The notes beneath the pieces were generated by a model. It was given only the letters and a program-made list of their open reading frames with translations, was not told the origin of the DNA and did no database searches. From NCBI GenBank assembly GCA_022385755.1, contig MU278352.1, forward strand, positions 124,001 through 188,000: a DNA stretch of 64,000 nt, written 5' to 3'. How positions within the stretch are numbered: the stretch's first letter is position 1; each line of letters starts with the position of its first letter. The translations under genes and the position numbers were made by a program. This document shows positions 58,660-64,000 of the stretch, in pieces. This stretch comes from Trametopsis cervina (Eukaryota > Basidiomycota > Agaricomycetes > Polyporales > Irpicaceae).

Positions 58660-59191
58660 GGACACATGATCGCATGATTTGCAGATAGTGTTCTGTCTTA
58701 TATGCAAGCCGGTAACAGACCGACAGTTCTTTGTGAAAGCTAGCAAGTCAATCAGATTATGTCGTTAGACACATCTGTTGGATGAAGGTGTATGTTAGCT
58801 GCACGTGAACCCGCATTCGCCTTGTGATGCGTATATTACAAGGCGTTGCGTAGACATGGTATGTCATCGGAATCACTCTCAGGCGATGACAGCAGAACGA
58901 GTGGTATCTAGCTGTGAGACTCCGCACTGAGATAGAGAGAGAGAGAGCGTAGAGATTTAAATCAAAGAGACAAGTTGGGAGGCGCTGGACTGAAGATTCA
59001 GAGTTACCGGTAAACGCCCATGACATAGTCTCACCCAAACGACTAGGTACAGCATTTCGTCTTGTCTACTGCGGCTCTTGTAGATCTGATACATATACAG
59101 AAGTGCTTATATGAAAACATTGTGCATCACACAAAGCGCAACGAAGACACTGGCTGTCATACATTGGTAGAAGCACCCGACATCGCTACCT
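58660..59191. other. Intergenic, HDAC upstream region
   Basis: 532 nt with a short GA microsatellite at about 58929-58948. No gene is supported. Confidence 0.35.
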
Positions 59192-61391
59192 ATGTCGCGA
59201 GTGTATAAGACTTTCTCGGCAAGTTCGTATTTTGATGACAGAGGACCTAATGGACATGCGACGCCCATTACTGAACGAATAAATGTACGCTCTGATCTGT
59301 TATCACCCGCTCTTTTACCTAGATCCGTTTTCTGACGCCACACTTTCAGCCCCATTCTCGACCTATTGTGTCCTATTACTCCCCTAAAGGCGTTGGTGCA
59401 CAACATTATGGGGTAGGTTATGAGCAAACGAGAAGAGCTGCCAGGGCTCACTATCCAATGTATAGGAACGCCATCCCATGAAGCCGCACCGTCTGACTCT
59501 CACTAACGCCTTGGTCTTCGGATATGGGCTTGACAAACAGATCCATCATATATATGACCCCCGCCCTGCAACGCAAGCAGAGTTGGAACAATACCATGAT
59601 CATGATTATGTCGAGTTTTTGTCAAGGCAAGTTGTTGTGGTCAGAGTCTCATATGCTTGTACCGTATGCGTGTACACCTGCTAGCCGTGTTACGAGCATA
59701 CATCTGCGGAGAGGATGACATGCTTGTCAGGTTGCGTGATCGTCATACATTCGTATACACACGAAATCTGACAACTATGTGATCCGCCCTTTTGTATATC
59801 CTGGCCATGTCATGCAAAGAGGGCGCTCTTTCTAACTATGGACTACCGTAGCCTGACGCCCCAATGCTAACCAGACGACCTCTACCAGGGTGACCCCCCA
59901 GAACCAGGACCAACTGAAACAGGCAATAGACCGCTTCAACTGCGTGGAAGATTGTCCCATCTTTGCGGACATGTACGACTTCTGCAAGATGTACACCGGC
60001 GCATCCCTCGCTGCAGCACGCAAGCTTGCAGCAGGTACGACTGACATTGCTATCAACTGGTCTGGGGGGCTTCATCATGCCAAGAAGGCAGAAGCAAGTG
60101 GCTTTTGCTATGTCAACGATATTGTACTTGCCATTCTGGAGCTCTTAAGGTACGTGAACATTATTCCAATGAAATGAACTGAACTGGATACTAAGCATTG
60201 CATGGCAGATATCACCCTCGTGTATTGTATATTGACATCGACATCCACCACGGTGACGGCGTTGAATTCGCATTCTATAACTCGAACCGGGTGATGACCC
60301 TTTCATTTCACAAATACACTGGGGATTTCTTTCCGGGAACGGGCAAACTCGACGACAACGGCGCTGGTTTGGGCAAACACTTTTGCCTAAACGTGCCACT
60401 ACAGGACGGAATTGACGACGACATGTACCTCACTACTTTCAAGACCGTCGTGGACGATACAGTAACTGCCTTTCGGCCAGCTGCCATTGTCCTTCAATGT
60501 GGTGCAGATTCGCTGGGATGCGACAGACTGGGTGCCTTCAATCTTTCAATCGCAGCCCACGGAGAATGCGTCAATTTCGTTCGTAAATATAATGTTCCTC
60601 TTCTCGTTGTTGGTGGAGGAGGTTACACTATCAAGAACGTGAGTAGGTGTTGGACGTATGAGACCGCGGTCCTCGTAGGCGCCACCATCGAAGACAACCT
60701 CCCTGTCACCATGTACGACTCCTTCTTCCGCGAATCACAGTGGAAACTCCATCCACCCCTAACGGGCAAGGTTGAGAATCAGAACACGCCCGCTTCTCTC
60801 CAACGCATCACGACTAGTATTCGAACGAAGTTGCGATATCTGCAAGGAGCACCGAGTGTAGCTCTGCAGGATATACCTCCGAACTTGGCTGGCTGGCTAG
60901 ACGATGAAGACCGCTCGCGAGAGGAGAAGGTCGAAGAAAGGAGCACGGCTCTGGCAGGTGAGCAACGCGAAGATCGTAGCACAGCGCGAAATGAGTTCTT
61001 CGACGGCGAACACGATGTAGAGCAAGATGAGGAGGGTACATCAGCCGCGGGTACCGCCCGTGCCAGGAACAGCACAGCAGCCAAGAAAGCGAAAGGGAGC
61101 AGGCGTGCTAAGGGCAAATCTAGAGCCAAGACAGGCAATGCTGCAACTCAGGAGGGAGATGGAGAGGGGGCGGAGGGCGAGCCCGCTGATGCTTCTGCAC
61201 CAAACCGTCGAACGAAGGCACGGTCAAGAGCAAAGGGGAAGGCAAGGACGAAGGGGAAGTCGGCGGCCAAAGAGAAAGAGAAAGGGAAGGAGGCCTCTGA
61301 TACGGAAGCGGACGCTGCGACTATCGTCGATCCCGAAGAGGAGGGCCCTGCACCTCCGGCTCCAGCACCACAGGGCGGGGCACCCTCATGA
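59192..61391 (+). CDS. HOS2: Class I histone deacetylase, Hos2/HDAC3 type, with basic tail
   Basis: Zn-dependent lysine deacetylase, core of Set3-type corepressor complexes. Five exons: 59192-59284, 59350-59412, 59466-59626, 59889-60149 and 60209-61391 (586 aa); phases all agree. The start [18 protein letters not shown] precedes [17 protein letters not shown] and [17 protein letters not shown]. The catalytic region has [39 protein letters not shown] and [16 protein letters not shown]. Intron 3 (59627-59888, 262 nt) starts GCAAGT and is a GC-AG intron. After about residue 430 the protein is a Lys/Arg/Ala-rich tail ([15 protein letters not shown]) ending in an acidic Pro-rich stretch. Confidence 0.94.
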
Positions 61392-61564
61392 GCTACGGTA
61401 CGCCATCCCAGGACGTTCGGCATGCGCAGATATTGATCATACGACTGCTATCTTCATGCCACTTGAACAGCGGGTGTATGGCCGGCAGTGCCTCTTGTCA
61501 TGCTTGTAACCTATTCGCGCCAATGCTTCGACTCTCAGCGCTCCTCAAACCAGACAGACAGAAC

Positions 61565-62651
61565 CTACTCCTGCTTAGGTCCTTTCCAGCCTTCGTCGAG
61601 GGCATCTTGTACCAAGAACCGATACCAGTAGGTGATTATTGGGACGGTGGAAAGATGCCATAGTGCATGAGCATCAACCATCCGTCGCCAGGGAGGGAAA
61701 TCAAAGAGTTCAAGCGCGGTGGCTGCGGTTGTCAATAGCACGAAAATGGCAGCTTTGAATGCATATTTGGGTCGATAGCTTCTCGTTCGCGCAGGGAATC
61801 GTCGGAAGATGCTCATGGATGAAGGTAAGGAGGATAGCAACCAGAGGATATTGTGAATTAAGCCAACGACCAGGTTGAACGCCATGTTGTAAGTATAATC
61901 AAAGCGAGGGAGGAGAGTCAGGTAGGAAATATGCCCCAGGAACGCCAATGAGCATAGAACTGCCCACGAGATGCGCAACCTCTCGGTGACGTGCGTACGG
62001 GATGATGGCGAACGTTGGGGATAGAGATGAAAGAGCCTGACCACAGTGTAGAACAGAGCGAAGAGGATGGCCATCGCTGCAGAGAAATAATCCATCTTTT
62101 CCGTGGCTGGCAAGTCTGAAACGAGTTCATCTGACATGACCTGCCTGTGGAAGAGAAGTGGGCATACCTCGAGTGTGAAACACGGATGACCATATCCACG
62201 CGTTCATGCTTACAACCGCGAATAGCTTGTAATAACGTTTCATTGGGTGCGTTTCTGGTATTCGTTCTTGAACTTGCGTATAGCCTCGGACATGGAATAC
62301 TAAGTTGAGCACCGAGAACGCGACTGACGCAGGCTCCTGCATGCCGGCGAATCTCCAGAACGGCCACTTGCCGTGGTATTGATGTATACGCGTACCGGCC
62401 TGGATTGCTTCGGTGGTAATGCGGTGCATGCAAAAATATTTACAATTATCCAAGCAGGTCCATCCGGTGATCCTCAGTGCGAGTGGTAGAGTGCCCGAGT
62501 GTTCATTTTGGCAAGCTTGCGACTGGCACACCGTGACACATTGCTGGTATTCCGGTGCGCGATCACCTGACGAGGAGAGCGCAACCTGTGCGAGACACAG
62601 AAGATAGAGAAGCAGTAGGGATATATCGTGGTAGCTATTGCGTCTGGCCAT
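61565..62651 (-). CDS. PER1: Per1/PGAP3-like GPI-anchor remodelling protein
   Basis: ER/Golgi membrane hydrolase that removes the sn-2 acyl chain of GPI anchors. Two exons (62168-62651 and 61565-62115) give 344 aa. A signal peptide precedes the Cys-rich lumenal segment EYQQCVTVCQSQACQNE. Further signatures are ITGWTCLDNCKYFCMHRIT, WPFWRFAGMQEPASVAFSVL, NAWIWSSVFHTRDLPATEKM (with catalytic-type His) and DYFSAAMAILFALFYTVVRL, and the last spans end with WRRMVDAHALWHLSTVPI. About seven membrane spans. It diverges from ADA3 with a 290-nt gap. Confidence 0.94.
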
Positions 62652-62941
62652 CCGAGTCGCTCAGCTGGTAGTCATACAGTACAGGAATTGGTCGCAAGCT
62701 CATAAGAAGGCGCTTGTATGACGGACAATGGGACATTGGACACATCGTGAGAAAATCTATAATAGGAAATTCCCGACGCCGTATATGGGCGCTTCGTATC
62801 TTGTTCACGGCCACAACATACTTCGCCACTCGAATCCCGACGCGCTCGTCGTACGACCTTATCGAGTTGGCGGACACGCCTGCACCCATCTGAAACGCAG
62901 CCTCTGGGTGTCCGTACGTGTTCCAACCGCTAGTTTCCGTC
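62652..62941. promoter_or_regulatory. Divergent promoter, PER1 and ADA3
   Basis: The two starts are 290 nt apart on opposite strands, so regulatory DNA is probably shared. No TATA box is evident. Confidence 0.4.
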
Positions 62942-64000
62942 ATGTCGGCCACCGTGACGCAGTACTCGTTTCCGCCGGCGATACGTTCTGCACTGCTCAA
63001 GAATCGACCGGATGCCTTGCCGCCTACGGAGGAGTTAGATGCCCTACAGAACGAACTGAGGCTGGCCAAACAACGCACATTAGAACGGGCGAAGAAGGCT
63101 GGTGATGATCTCCGAACCATTGAAGAGTCCATGCGACGCTTGAAGGAGAAGGAGAAAGGGAAAGGGAAGGCTGTGGAGAAAGTCAAGAAGGAGCGTGGCT
63201 GTAAGTGATCGCTTGTGATGTTCAGCCTCGCGTTTGCTTATGTATGGCATCGTTGCTTCATGTTCGTTACGCGCTTGCATGGACGGTTTCAGTCACGCCA
63301 CTTCCTAATGGTGAGGATAGAAGGTTATCGGTACAGCCGCCAGCTGTATCAAAGGCACGCGTAGCTTCTATTCCTGTTAACACTGCCACTTCAACCGCGT
63401 CGACCCCGCCGTATGACCCGAGAAAGACGTGAGTCGCCTTCATAAACACACTTGGTTCTCCAATACTCATTAGCATATGCGTATGCATCAGCTTGGCCGA
63501 GGAGGGAAAGAAGAAGAAGAAGAAACGGAAGAGAGAAGATGGGAGTGACGCAGAGTCAGGTGAGATACAGAACATATGCCGGTCCTGTTTGTGGAGATGG
63601 AGCTTACAATCAGTCGCGCTCTAAGAACCCGCGAAGGCCCAGAAGACCACACCCATATTACAACATACCCTCCCCCACCCTGCCCCCGCCAAGATAACCA
63701 AATATCCTAGCTCGATAATGAATCAACTCGGCAAGGTATGTGCAATGTACTTTGCTAATCACAACCATTAAGTGGACGGGAATAGTTTCCGGCTGGACCA
63801 GATTTCACTCTCCCTATACAACCCGTGACAGTACCAACACGACCTCCCGTGTCTGCTGCTCCTGTACCTGGGCCGAGTAAGCCGATAGAAGTTATGGACG
63901 ACTTCAGTAAGGCCAAGCAGCCGTCGCAAGTGCTTGTCACTACTTTCTACACCAGCATAGAGCCGTGGATACGGCCGATAAAAGAAGAGGATGTAGGGTT
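62942..64000 (+). CDS. NGG1: Ada3/Ngg1-like SAGA subunit (3' partial)
   Basis: Adaptor of the Gcn5 acetyltransferase module. ATG 62942 gives MSATVTQYSFPPAIRSALLK, then a coiled coil (PPTEELDALQNELRLAKQRT, then DDLRTIEESMRRLKEKEKGK). Exons: 62942-63200, 63293-63428, 63492-63559, 63626-63735 and 63786 to beyond 64000; phases agree. The middle has a basic, nuclear-signal-like KKKKKKRKR. The last visible exon ends VLVTTFYTSIEPWIRPIKEE, close to the start of the conserved Ada3 C-terminal domain as I recall it. The rest lies past the window. The name rests on this pattern only. Confidence 0.65.

Overview
This window looks like a gene-dense stretch of an Agaricomycete (mushroom or polypore type basidiomycete) chromosome. 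Three things point there: almost every gene is cut by introns of about 50-60 nt with CTNAC-like branch sites, the protein families are typical (REV1, SUV3, MAK10, ALG2, HOS2, OPA3), and it carries families that are mainly or only basidiomycete (DUF6699-type proteins, PL14-like lyases). I see about 30 protein genes on both strands and one tRNA. There are no rRNA genes, no recognisable transposon and no CRISPR array. No secondary-metabolite or virulence cluster stands out. All family names rest on motifs and recalled family features, not on a database search.

Layout. 1-13.5 kb: the 3' part of an intersectin/Cin1-like endocytic scaffold fused to a RhoGEF, then OPA3, an unrecognised coiled-coil protein, mitoribosomal S33, the NatC subunit MAK10/NAA35 and a small secreted protein. 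13.7-25 kb: SUV3 and endonuclease III diverge from a short shared region; then a PL14-like secreted lyase, an unrecognised 227-aa protein, the THI20-type thiamine fusion enzyme and a SAM methyltransferase. 25.6-32.5 kb: REV1, a roughly 1-kb degenerate repeat block, and calcipressin. 33-41.3 kb: a receptor-like EGF/furin-repeat membrane protein, a Rab GTPase, a first DUF6699-like gene and CCDC124/Lso2-like. 41.5-48.7 kb: a second PL14-like protein with a very long internal insertion, a Ser/Pro-rich protein, a decayed gene fragment and a second DUF6699-like gene. 49-64 kb: ALG2, a dual-specificity phosphatase, a polysaccharide deacetylase, an amino-acid/GABA-type permease, tRNA-Glu(CTC), a DOPA-dioxygenase-like gene, a HOS2-type HDAC, PER1 and the 5' part of ADA3/NGG1.

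Function. The genes are mostly unrelated housekeeping units and do not form a pathway. Loose themes are mitochondria (OPA3, S33, SUV3), genome maintenance (endonuclease III, REV1), cell surface and polysaccharide (two PL14-like proteins, deacetylase, ALG2, PER1, EGF-type protein) and chromatin (HOS2, ADA3). Several neighbours are divergent and probably share promoters.

The most interesting signals are at the RNA-splicing level. Frame logic requires a 5-nt micro-exon, two others of 13-14 nt, and four GC-AG introns. Several introns are multiples of three and stop-free, so a plain ORF reading hides them. I did not find a convincing new multi-gene system.
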